Below, one piece after another: positions 1-6,223 of a DNA stretch of 32,250 nucleotides. The notes beneath the pieces are model-generated. The model did not search any database, was not told where the DNA came from, and saw nothing but the letters and a program-made list of their open reading frames with translations. The position numbers were made by a program, and so were the translations under genes. Source of the DNA: JAHJGG01 sp041658785 (lineage in GTDB: Bacteria > Patescibacteriota > Patescibacteriia > Magasanikbacterales > UBA922); NCBI GenBank assembly GCA_041658785.1, contig JBAZZL010000011.1:1-32250 (forward strand). The letters run 5' to 3'. The number at the start of each line of letters is the position of its first letter. The first letter of the stretch is position 1.

Positions 1-39
1 TGGGCGGATTAAATTCTAATTATTTTGTTAAGTTTTAGC

Positions 40-45
40 TATAAT
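40..45 (+). promoter_or_regulatory. possible -10 box upstream of rmlB
   Basis: TATAAT lies 64 bp upstream of the chosen rmlB start in the AT-rich first 88 bases. No convincing -35 hexamer is found 16-18 bp upstream, and a second weak -10 (TATTAT, 65-70) is nearby. Nothing else was recognised in bases 1-109. Confidence 0.3.
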
Positions 46-109
46 TTAACGTTAAGCTACGGGGTATTATACGGAATTTAAATAGCAATTGAGTATATTA
101 ATTCGTATT

Positions 110-1123
110 ATGAAATTGTTAGTAACCGGCGGCGCGGGGTTTATCGGCTCAAATTTCATTCATTATTGGCTCGCGCATCATCCGGAAGATGATGTTGTTA
201 ATTTTGACGCGCTGACTTACGCCGGCAATCTGGAAAATTTAAAGGGATTGGAAAACAGTTTCCATTATCGCTTTGTGAAAGGGGACATCGGCGATCGGAA
301 TTTAGTTTTTGACGCGACCAAAGACGTTGATTTGATTGTCAACTTCGCGGCCGAGAGCCATGTTGACCGGTCAATTTTGGACCCAAGTGCGTTTATAAAA
401 ACCAATGTTTTGGGAACGCAAATACTGCTGGATGCGGCGCGCGAATACGACAAGAGATTCCACCATGTTTCCACAGATGAAGTTTTTGGCGCGCTCCAGC
501 CGAATGATCCGCGGTTTAATGAAAATACTCCGTATAATCCAAAGAGCCCTTATGCCGCATCCAAGGCTGCTTCGGATCATTTGGCGCGGGCTTACGCGCA
601 TACTTATAAATTGGCAGTAACGATTTCCAATTGTTCAAATAATTATGGACCATATCAATTTCCGGAAAAAATTATTCCGTTATTCATCTCCAATTTAATG
701 GAAGATATTAAGGTTCCGGTCTACGGGGATGGAATGCAGGTGCGGGATTGGATTTATGTGGAGGATCATTGCCATGGTATTGACGCGATCATTCAAAAAG
801 GCAGGATTGGAGAGACCTATTGTTTGGGAGGAGACAGCGAGACGCCGAATATTGAATTAACCAAGATGTTGATTAAATTGCTAGGCAAAGATGAATCATA
901 TATTGAACATGTGAAAGATCGTCCCGGACACGACCGCCGGTACGCGATTGATTTTTCCAAAGCGAAGAGTGAATTCGGTTGGGAGCCGCTGGTTAGTTTT
1001 GAAGACGGTTTGAAAAAGACTGTGGAGTGGTACCAGAAGAATCAGGAGTGGGTGGAGAGGTGCAAGAGCGGGGAGTATCGCGCGTACTATGACGGTTGGT
1101 ATAGAGATAAGTTGGGAGCATGA
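110..1123 (+). CDS. rmlB: dTDP-glucose 4,6-dehydratase
   Basis: Converts dTDP-D-glucose to dTDP-4-keto-6-deoxy-D-glucose, the second step of dTDP-rhamnose synthesis, in the cytoplasm. The 338-residue product is the usual family length. The sequence shows the NAD-binding TGGAGFIGSN motif near residue 6, the RmlB-type catalytic STDEVFG at 121-127 (Thr-Asp-Glu) and the SDR Y148xxxK152 pair in PYAASKAASD. A TTG 21 bp upstream could extend the ORF, but ATG at 110 places MKLLVTGGAGF exactly where the family begins. No clear Shine-Dalgarno site precedes it. It heads a sugar-nucleotide and glycosyltransferase block whose RmlA lies at 7440. Identity is firm; an alternative nucleotide-sugar dehydratase specificity is unlikely given the TDE triad. 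Confidence 0.95.
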   Translation: MKLLVTGGAGFIGSNFIHYWLAHHPEDDVVNFDALTYAGNLENLKGLENSFHYRFVKGDIGDRNLVFDATKDVDLIVNFAAESHVDRSILDPSAFIKTNVLGTQILLDAAREYDKRFHHVSTDEVFGALQPNDPRFNENTPYNPKSPYAASKAASDHLARAYAHTYKLAVTISNCSNNYGPYQFPEKIIPLFISNLMEDIKVPVYGDGMQVRDWIYVEDHCHGIDAIIQKGRIGETYCLGGDSETPNIELTKMLIKLLGKDESYIEHVKDRPGHDRRYAIDFSKAKSEFGWEPLVSFEDGLKKTVEWYQKNQEWVERCKSGEYRAYYDGWYRDKLGA

Positions 1124-1131
1124 AGTCTGTG

Positions 1132-1210
1132 AAGATTAAAAGATTTAAAGACTAAAAGATTATTGCGAGTATTTTTTGATAATCTTATAATCTTTCAATC
1201 TTTTAATCTT
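1132..1210. repeat. palindromic word array, GATTAAAA family (copy 1)
   Basis: The left arm (1132-1162) repeats AAGATTAAAAGATT-like words and the right arm (1178-1210) repeats their complements (AATCTTTCAATC, TTTTAATCTT) around a short core. A second copy is at 7334-7430. The right arm ends 15 nt before the next start codon. The same words recur inside the glycosyltransferase gene at 3982-5049. Confidence 0.85.
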
Positions 1211-1225
1211 AATCGCAATATCGCA

Positions 1226-2086
1226 ATGAATATATTAATCCTCGGCAAAGGCTTTATCGCCCAGCGCTGTAAAAACGCATGGGGCGAAGAGGCCACCATG
1301 CCGGGTAAAAAAATTTATACCAAAGAAGATGCGTTGCGTCTGCTGGACGAATACCAGCCGGACGCGGTTTTGAATGCCGCCGGCGTTACTGGCCGGCCGA
1401 ATGTTGACTGGAGCGAAACGCATCAAGCGGAAACGATAGTTGGCAACACGCTTTTGCCGATCGTGGTCGCCTTGGCTTGCCAAGAAAGAGGAGCGTATTT
1501 ATTACACGTCGGTTCCGGCTGTGTTTTTTACGGCGACTCGCCGCATCCTGACAAAAAATGGCGGGAAAATGATTTTGGCAATCCCGTTCCCGTTTATTCC
1601 CGCAGTAAATGGGCCGCTGACGTGGTTTTATCAACCTTGCCGAACGTCGGCATTGCCCGCATCCGCATGCCGATTGATTCGGTTCCGTCCGAGCGCAACT
1701 TGATTGACAAGCTGGCCAAGTATCCGAAAATTATTGACGTGGAAAATAGCGTTACCATCGTTGACGACATGATAGATGTTTTTTATCAATTAATGCAAAA
1801 ACGCGCGGCCGGTATTTTTCACGTGACGAATCCGGGAACGCTCAAGCATCGCGAGATTATGTCGTTATATGAAGAGTTGGTTGACCCGAATCATACTAAT
1901 GAATGGATCAGCGAGGACGATTTGGTCAAACAAGACCTGGCGATTAGAAGAAGATCGAATAATCTTTTAGCTTCGGAGAATTTGGAAAAATTGGGGATTA
2001 GAATGAGGGAGGCGCATGAGGCGATTCAGGATATTATGGAAAAGTACGCGCGGGCCTATAAATTAAACAAAATTAAACAAAATTAA
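1226..2086 (+). CDS. UER1/RHM-C-like bifunctional 3,5-epimerase/4-reductase for NDP-rhamnose
   Basis: Probable NDP-4-keto-6-deoxyglucose 3,5-epimerase/4-keto-reductase giving dTDP-L-rhamnose. The 286-residue SDR-fold protein has a GKGFIAQR nucleotide-binding turn near residues 7-14 and the block NAAGVTGRPNVDW (50-62), SGCVF (97-101), Y124xxxK128 and RMPI (147-150). From memory these blocks closely match plant UER1 and the C-terminal half of RHM (AAGVTGRPNVDWCE, TGCIF, RMPI), more than classical RmlD. It follows rmlB, and no separate rmlC or rmlD is present in the window, which fits one enzyme doing both steps. The start at 1226 is chosen because the 21 upstream in-frame codons lie in the preceding repeat array. 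The C-terminal residues LNKIKQN are encoded by a 10-bp repeat array that also supplies the stop codon. Substrate nucleotide (dTDP versus UDP) is inferred from the RmlA/RmlB context. Confidence 0.82.
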   Translation: MNILILGKGFIAQRCKNAWGEEATMPGKKIYTKEDALRLLDEYQPDAVLNAAGVTGRPNVDWSETHQAETIVGNTLLPIVVALACQERGAYLLHVGSGCVFYGDSPHPDKKWRENDFGNPVPVYSRSKWAADVVLSTLPNVGIARIRMPIDSVPSERNLIDKLAKYPKIIDVENSVTIVDDMIDVFYQLMQKRAAGIFHVTNPGTLKHREIMSLYEELVDPNHTNEWISEDDLVKQDLAIRRRSNNLLASENLEKLGIRMREAHEAIQDIMEKYARAYKLNKIKQN

Positions 2087-2110
2087 ACAGAATTATACAG
2101 AATTGTGCAG
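2061..2110 (+). repeat. 10-bp tandem array, AATTAAACAA family (copy 1)
   Basis: Five consecutive exact 10-bp units follow AATTAAACAA, drifting to AATTATACAG and AATTGTGCAG. The array overlaps the end of the upstream CDS and encodes its tail. Related arrays lie at 20548-20590 and, in inverted orientation, at 22391-22450. Confidence 0.85.
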
Positions 2111-2150
2111 TGCAGAATTGATTGTGTCAATTTGTTCTGTGGTAACTCGT

Positions 2151-2179
2151 TTGACAGGTTTTTTGTTTTGAAATATAAT
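2151..2179 (+). promoter_or_regulatory. consensus sigma70-type promoter
   Basis: TTGACA (2151-2156), a 17-bp spacer and TATAAT (2174-2179) form a perfect consensus promoter. The expected start point, about 7 bp after the -10, coincides with the ATG at 2188, so the transcript should be leaderless or nearly so. Confidence 0.9.
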
Positions 2180-2187
2180 GATAAGGT

Positions 2188-2523
2188 ATGAATGATGAAT
2201 TTAAACAGAAACATCAAACTGAATTAGATAGACCGGTGACAATGGGGATATTGTTAGAATATACTGACGAATTTTTAATTCCTAGATTTAGTGAGCTAAT
2301 GGATGATAAAATCAAGGAAGCAAATGCCAAACAAACTCATGAAATAAAATCTTATTTAGATAACAGATTGGCCGATCATACTGCCGAGTTGTTCAGCCGT
2401 TTGGACAGAAAATACCAATCCGAAAAGCAATTTAGAGAAAAAGTGGTGGAATTATTCAGAAAGCATCAGATTGGGACAACCGAAGATATCGCGTATTTGG
2501 CAGGGTTGGCGGCCGGTATTTAA
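2188..2523 (+). CDS. small coiled-coil hypothetical protein, probably leaderless mRNA
   Basis: A 111-residue soluble, highly charged protein with no signal peptide or membrane segment. The region around residues 35-90 (KIKEANAKQTHEIKSYLD and onward) is strongly alpha-helical and looks like a coiled coil; the end (GTTEDIAYLAGLAAGI) is less charged. I do not recognise a catalytic motif; similar short proteins are common hypotheticals in candidate-phyla genomes. It has its own perfect promoter, whose start point falls on the ATG, and its own terminator at 2547-2578, so it is a monocistronic unit inside the polysaccharide block. It could be a small regulator or a structural helper; no function can be assigned from sequence. 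Confidence 0.8.
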   Translation: MNDEFKQKHQTELDRPVTMGILLEYTDEFLIPRFSELMDDKIKEANAKQTHEIKSYLDNRLADHTAELFSRLDRKYQSEKQFREKVVELFRKHQIGTTEDIAYLAGLAAGI

Positions 2524-2546
2524 AATAGAATGGTGATTATAATAAT

Positions 2547-2578
2547 GGACAGCCCCCGCGGCTGTTCTTGTATTTTTG
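2547..2578 (+). terminator. rho-independent terminator
   Basis: An 8-bp stem (GGACAGCC with GGCTGTTC, one G-U pair) and a 5-nt CCCGC loop, followed by a T-rich run ending in TATTTTT. It lies 24 nt after the small coiled-coil gene. Confidence 0.8.
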
Positions 2579-2596
2579 GCGCAGTTTAGGTAGAAT
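2568..2596 (+). promoter_or_regulatory. possible promoter for the EF-Tu-like/GT genes
   Basis: TTGTAT (2568-2573), a 17-bp spacer and TAGAAT (2591-2596) overlap the end of the preceding terminator. The match is moderate. Transcription from here would carry the whole palindromic array into the 5' UTR of the gene at 2764. Confidence 0.4.
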
Positions 2597-2622
2597 AGGA
2601 GTATAAAGGTCGGGAATTAAAT

Positions 2623-2754
2623 AATTCACCTAATTGTCTAATTCACCTAATTCACCTAATAAAATTTCTAATACCCAAGAGTGATTTTAAATATTGGACA
2701 TTGTTATTTGGAATTTTATTAGGTGAATTAGAAATTAGGTGAATTAGGTGAATT
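2623..2754. repeat. palindromic word array, AGGTGAATT family (copy 1)
   Basis: The left arm has TTCACCTAA words with one degenerate TTGTCTAA; the right arm has AGGTGAATT words with one degenerate AGAAATT. The arms flank a core bordered by AATAAAAT and ATTTTATT. The degenerate unit sits at a different distance from the core in each arm, so the arms are not an exact mirror. The right arm ends 9 nt before ATG 2764. Confidence 0.9.
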
Positions 2755-2763
2755 TACACGCGT

Positions 2764-3024
2764 ATGTTTTTCTGGAACAAAAATAAAGCGCTCGGCAAAG
2801 TCAACCATTACTTTGACAAAATCCAAGTAGCGGTGGTTGTTTTGTCTGGCAAGCTTAAAGTAGGAGACAAGATCAAGTTCAAGCGCGGGGATGATGAGTT
2901 TGAAGAAGTGATAGAGTCCATGCAGATAGACCACAAAGAAGTGCAAAGCGCCGGCAAGGGCGAAGAGGTGGCGATCAAGGTCTCAAAGCCCGCCAAGGCC
3001 GGTTCGGTCGTTTGCAAGGCGTAG
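2764..3024 (+). CDS. stand-alone EF-Tu domain-2-like protein
   Basis: An 86-residue protein resembling the beta-barrel domain 2 of translational GTPases without any GTPase domain. The core LSGKLKVGDKIKFK (about residues 27-40), followed by ESMQIDHKEVQSAGKGEEVAIKV (about 51-73, pattern only), is the typical domain-2 arrangement. Such free-standing 'translation elongation factor-like' proteins are known in candidate-phyla bacteria and some archaea; their role is not established to my knowledge. The start lies 9 nt downstream of a palindromic array with no SD in the normal position. The next gene begins 2 nt after its stop, so it is probably co-transcribed with the glycosyltransferase. Confidence 0.75.
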   Translation: MFFWNKNKALGKVNHYFDKIQVAVVVLSGKLKVGDKIKFKRGDDEFEEVIESMQIDHKEVQSAGKGEEVAIKVSKPAKAGSVVCKA

Positions 3025-3025
3025 A

Positions 3026-3886
3026 ATGGGATTTATGGATTTGTCAGTTATCACCGTAACTTGGAACGCCCGGGACAATATTATCGAACAACTGCGTTCG
3101 GTAGTTTTGGGTTCTCGAGGGATTTCATTTGAACAAATTATTGTTGATAATAATTCCGGGGACGGCACAGCGGATTTCATAAAAAAAGAATTTCCTAATG
3201 TAAAAGTGATCGCCAACAAAACAAATGCCGGTTTTGGCGTGGCGAATAATCAGGGCGTAGAGATCGCGAGCGGCGATTTTCTTTTGTTTTTGAATCCGGA
3301 CACGCTGGTTTTACCCGGCAGTTTGGATACGATGGTAGAGTGGATGAAGCAACACCCCGAGGCAGGTTTGGCTTCGTGTAAATTAGTTGACCGGAACGGG
3401 AATTTCAATACGGAGGCGCGGCCAAGAAGATTTCCCAAAGTATGGGAGATGGTCGCGATGATTTTCAAAATTCCGCATCTGGTGCCGCAGATTTTGGATA
3501 ATTATTACATGAAAGGTTTTAATCCGGATCTGGAGCAGGCGGTTCCTTCGGTGCGCGGTTCGTTTATGCTGATGCGGCGCGAAGTTTATCAGAAATTGGG
3601 CTGGGCGTTTGATCCGCGATATTTTATCTGGTTTGAAGACGTGGATACTTGCCGCGAAGCGTGGAAATTGGGTTATAAAGTAATGTACACGCCGGTTGTT
3701 TCGTGCGTTGATTATATTGGCCAGTCGTTCAAAAAGCAGGATACCTTGTGGAAACAGAAAAATTTTACAAAAAGCATGTTGCAGTATTTTAGAAAATGGG
3801 AACCGTGGTGGAAGTGGGTGTGGATTGCGGCGGCTCGACCCCTGGGGGTTGGAATGGCACGGTTGGCAGATGTGTTCCATCGTTAG
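3026..3886 (+). CDS. GT2 family glycosyltransferase (rhamnosyltransferase-like)
   Basis: A cytoplasmic GT-A fold transferase of 286 residues that likely adds a sugar to a lipid-linked surface glycan. Visible GT2 features are SVITVTWN at 7-14, VDNNSGDGT at 40-48, NAGFG at 67-71, the NPDT metal-binding motif at 90-93 in place of DxD, and FEDVD in the acceptor region. The NPDT/FEDVD combination is common in WbbL-like rhamnosyltransferases, and rhamnose synthesis genes flank it, so rhamnose is a plausible donor sugar (inference). AAGG at 3016-3019 has workable spacing for ATG 3026; an alternative in-frame ATG at 3035 gives the more family-typical MDLSVITV. A basic amphipathic C-terminus (WEPWWKWVW) may touch the membrane. 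Confidence 0.88.
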   Translation: MGFMDLSVITVTWNARDNIIEQLRSVVLGSRGISFEQIIVDNNSGDGTADFIKKEFPNVKVIANKTNAGFGVANNQGVEIASGDFLLFLNPDTLVLPGSLDTMVEWMKQHPEAGLASCKLVDRNGNFNTEARPRRFPKVWEMVAMIFKIPHLVPQILDNYYMKGFNPDLEQAVPSVRGSFMLMRREVYQKLGWAFDPRYFIWFEDVDTCREAWKLGYKVMYTPVVSCVDYIGQSFKKQDTLWKQKNFTKSMLQYFRKWEPWWKWVWIAAARPLGVGMARLADVFHR

Positions 3887-3891
3887 ATAGC

Positions 3892-3970
3892 ACACAGATT
3901 TCCATGATTGCCAGGATTTTCCAGGATATTGTAAATCTTGGTTAATCATGGTCATCATGGTAATCTGTGT
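3892..3970. repeat. palindromic word array, ACACAGATTACC family (copy 1)
   Basis: ACACAGATT opens the left arm and AATCTGTGT closes the right arm. The interior repeats words such as CCAGGATT and ATCATGGT. It is nearly identical to the copy at 5062-5140 and related to 19864-19950. The right arm ends 11 nt before ATG 3982. Confidence 0.88.
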
Positions 3971-3981
3971 TCCATTTTGTT

Positions 3982-5049
3982 ATGAAAATCACAGTGCATT
4001 TACTTACTTGGAACGGAGCAAAATACATTCCGTATCTTTTTGATTCCCTGCGAAAACAGACGTACCAGGATTGGCGGTTGGTGGTTTTGGATAATGGGTC
4101 TACGGATAACACGATTGCAGATTGCAGATTGCAGATTGCAGATTTTCCAGTTGAGGTTGAGATGATTGAAAATAAGGAAAACGTTGGGTTTGCGAAAGGG
4201 CATAATCAATTGTTTGAAAGATTGAAAGATCAAAAGATTGAAAGATTGTGCGATTATGTTTTGTTGCTTAATCAGGATATGTATTTGGAATCAGATTGTT
4301 TGGAGAAACTGGTTGCGTTTATGAATAAAAATAAAGAGGTGGTGGCGGTCAGCCCCCGTCTGATGCGTTGGGATTTCAATAAGTTACAAGTTACAGGTTA
4401 TACGTTACAAGATTCCTTTACAAACACAATAGACTCCCTCGGCCTGCGCGTGTTTCGCAATCGCCGAGTAGTAGAGAAGTACGCGGGGAAAGATTGGGAG
4501 ATGATTAAGCCGAAAATGGAATTGTCGTTTAGAAACGATGGTGGAGCGAAAGAAGTTTTTGGCGTGTCAGGCGCTCTGCCCATGTTTCGGCGCGCGGTGG
4601 TTGACGAAATCGGTCTGTTTGATGAATCATTCGGTTCATACAAAGAAGACGTTGACCTGGCGTTCCGTCTGCGTTCGGCCGGGTTTAAAGCGTATGTGTT
4701 GTTGGACGCCGTGGCTTATCATGACCGCACGGCCGCGGGGTTGGAAAAGATGAGTGATAAGGTAGCGATGGAAAACAAGCGTAAACAGTCAGAGCTGGTT
4801 AGATATAATAGCTATCGGAATCATTTAATGACGTTCTATAAAAACGAATACTGGCAGAATTTTCTGCTTGATTTTATTTGGATTTTGTGGTATGAAGGGA
4901 GAAAGTTTTTGTACCTTCTTTTGTTTGATAGGAAGGTGTTGGGGGGATTGAGAGAGGTTGAGAAAGAACGAAAAAGATTGAAGATTGAAAGATTGAAGAT
5001 TAAAGATTTGAGAAAGGTGGGGTGGGGGGAGATGAGGAGGTGGTGGTGA
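3982..5049 (+). CDS. GT2 family glycosyltransferase carrying four internal word-repeat segments
   Basis: A 355-residue GT2 transferase. Motifs: TVHLLTWNG at 4-12, LDNGSTDNT at 36-44, NVGFAKGHN at 67-75, LNQDM at 96-100 replacing DxD, and KEDVDLAFRLRSAGF in the acceptor half. A hydrophobic stretch (LLDFIWILWYEG, then FLYLLLF) suggests membrane association near the C-terminus. ATG 3982 is preferred over an upstream GTG (3967) that lies in the preceding repeat. The gene contains four low-complexity stretches made of the same kinds of words that fill the spacers. They encode residues 45-55 (IADCRLQIADF), the LKDQKIERL segment, NKLQVTGYTLQDS, and a very basic tail. GT2 cousins do not need these segments, so they look like in-frame insertions. 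Donor and acceptor are unknown. Confidence 0.87.
   Translation: MKITVHLLTWNGAKYIPYLFDSLRKQTYQDWRLVVLDNGSTDNTIADCRLQIADFPVEVEMIENKENVGFAKGHNQLFERLKDQKIERLCDYVLLLNQDMYLESDCLEKLVAFMNKNKEVVAVSPRLMRWDFNKLQVTGYTLQDSFTNTIDSLGLRVFRNRRVVEKYAGKDWEMIKPKMELSFRNDGGAKEVFGVSGALPMFRRAVVDEIGLFDESFGSYKEDVDLAFRLRSAGFKAYVLLDAVAYHDRTAAGLEKMSDKVAMENKRKQSELVRYNSYRNHLMTFYKNEYWQNFLLDFIWILWYEGRKFLYLLLFDRKVLGGLREVEKERKRLKIERLKIKDLRKVGWGEMRRWW
4114..4141 (+). repeat. intragenic 7-bp tandem repeat
   Basis: Four perfect copies of ATTGCAG inside the glycosyltransferase gene. Because 7 is not a multiple of 3, the frames rotate, giving IADCRLQIADF rather than a repeated peptide. Confidence 0.9.
4214..4248 (+). repeat. intragenic GATTGAAA word array
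   Basis: Repeats of TTGAAAGA and TCAAAAGA words within the glycosyltransferase gene. They are the same words as in the intergenic arrays at 1132-1210 and 7334-7430. Confidence 0.85.
4381..4411 (+). repeat. intragenic GTTACAAG word array
   Basis: Successive GTTACAAG, GTTACAGG, GTTATAC and GTTACAAG words inside the glycosyltransferase gene. No intergenic copy of this word family is seen in the window. Confidence 0.75.
4971..5012 (+). repeat. intragenic GATTGAAGATT word array
   Basis: A run of AAGATTGA and GATTAAAG words near the 3' end of the glycosyltransferase gene. It encodes a lysine/arginine-rich tail and shares words with the GATTAAAA intergenic family. Confidence 0.8.
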
Positions 5050-5061
5050 TAGAAAGTGGGA

Positions 5062-5140
5062 ACACAGATTACCATGATCACCAGGATTTTCCAGGATATT
5101 GTAAATCATGGTTAATCATGGTCATCATGGTAATCTGTGT
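5062..5140. repeat. palindromic word array, ACACAGATTACC family (copy 2)
   Basis: The terminal arms ACACAGATTACCATGAT (5062-5078) and ATCATGGTAATCTGTGT (5124-5140) are a perfect 17-bp inverted repeat. The sequence differs from copy 1 at only a few positions. Confidence 0.92.
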
Positions 5141-5184
5141 GCTATTTGTTTACGTTGCTAATACTCTCGGCGTCAGCTTTGAAA

Positions 5185-5220
5185 GATCCCTCGACTCCGC
5201 TTCGCTCCGCTCGGGATGAC
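5185..5220 (-). repeat. REP-like element, GTCATCCCGAGCGGAG type
   Basis: Read on the minus strand it starts GTCATCCCGAGCGG and ends GTCGAGGGATC, with internal dyad symmetry. It matches the family at 29892-30032 and resembles REP-like repeats seen in many bacterial genomes. It ends 10 nt before the next start codon. Confidence 0.75.
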
Positions 5221-5230
5221 AATTGGACAC

Positions 5231-6067
5231 ATGAAAGACATCAACATCGTATTCGTAAACTACTTAATGAAAGACGACGTCATGAACGCTGTTGATTCTT
5301 TGGTTAAAGATTTGGCGGATTGTCCATTTGATACGCAGATAACGGTGGCGGATAATTCCAAAAATCAAGATTATATCAGCGAAGCGCTGAAAGAATACCC
5401 GCAAGTTAAATATATTGATTGCGGCGGGAATGTGGGTTTTGGCAAGGGGAATACGATCGGATTCAAGGCCACGCCGGCGCGGTATTATTTTGCTCTTAAT
5501 CGCGACACTATTATTCCGGAAAATTCAAAAACCATCGAGCGCGTTATTAAATACCTGGACGCGCATCCGAAAATCGGTTGCATCGGGCCGAAGCTGCAAA
5601 ACTTGGATGGCACTCTGCAATACGCTTGTTATCGTTTTGATCTGTCGTCAATTTTAATCAAGCCCTTGAAACAGATAAATTGGGATCAAAAATACAAATG
5701 GGTAAAAAAACATACCGATCATCTGTTAATGAAAGATTTTGACCACGAAAAAACCCAGCCAGTTGATTGGGTATTGGGAGCGGCGATGGTGGTGCGCCGG
5801 GAGGTGACGGAAGAAATCGGTTGGTTTGATGACCGTTATTTTATGTATTTGGAAGATTGCGACTGGTGCCGAAGGATGTGGGACGCGGGGTGGCCGGTTT
5901 ATTATGTTCATGATATTATTATCAAGCATGCTTACGCGCGCGAATCAGCCAAAGTGCCGGGGATCGTTAAAGCGTTGATTAAAAATAAGTTGGCGCGAAT
6001 ACACCTGGTTAGTTGGTGTAAGTTTTTGTGGAAATGGAGACAAGGTTACAGGTATTACCGTGGTTAA
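5231..6067 (+). CDS. GT2 family glycosyltransferase
   Basis: A 278-residue GT-A fold transferase, third of four in this block. It shows NIVFVNY at 5-11, VADNS in the nucleotide-binding region, GGNVGFGKGNT, LNRDT as the DxD equivalent and YLEDCDWCRRMWDAG in the acceptor/catalytic region. This is the same architecture as rhamnosyltransferase-like GT2 enzymes. The ATG at 5231 is preferred over in-frame codons upstream because those lie in the REP-like element. No membrane helix is evident; the basic C-terminus (WKWRQGYRYYRG) may bind the membrane surface. Donor sugar is not determinable from sequence. Confidence 0.88.
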   Translation: MKDINIVFVNYLMKDDVMNAVDSLVKDLADCPFDTQITVADNSKNQDYISEALKEYPQVKYIDCGGNVGFGKGNTIGFKATPARYYFALNRDTIIPENSKTIERVIKYLDAHPKIGCIGPKLQNLDGTLQYACYRFDLSSILIKPLKQINWDQKYKWVKKHTDHLLMKDFDHEKTQPVDWVLGAAMVVRREVTEEIGWFDDRYFMYLEDCDWCRRMWDAGWPVYYVHDIIIKHAYARESAKVPGIVKALIKNKLARIHLVSWCKFLWKWRQGYRYYRG

Positions 6068-6080
6068 GAATTATTTATAA

Positions 6081-6215
6081 AATTTCTAATTCACCTAATT
6101 CACCTAATTTCTAATAAAATGTCTAATGTTCAATTTTCAATTGTCTGATTTTATTGGAATTTTTTATTGGGCATTTTATTAGGTGAATTAGACAATTAGG
6201 TGAATTAGGTGAATT
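6081..6215. repeat. palindromic word array, AGGTGAATT family (copy 2)
   Basis: The left arm has AATTCACCT words bounded by degenerate AATTTCT on both sides; the right arm has AGGTGAATT words with one AGACAATT. The core is bordered by AATAAAATGTC and GGGCATTTTATT. The right arm ends 8 nt before ATG 6224 and creates a spurious in-frame GTG start. Confidence 0.92.
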
Positions 6216-6223
6216 TTAAACCT

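Noticed and set aside
2623..2754. CRISPR-like array of regularly repeated words
   Set aside because: Words are 7-10 bp, adjacent with no unique spacers, occur in both orientations within one element, and no cas genes are near.
5022..5219. 65-codon ORF after the second glycosyltransferase
   Set aside because: It lies almost entirely in a palindromic array and a REP-like element; no independent start signal or protein-like pattern.
6209..6223. GTG start giving a longer glycosyltransferase (and likewise GTG 16000 for guaB)
   Set aside because: The GTG comes from the last AGGTGAATT word of the array; the next ATG fits the family N-terminus in both cases.
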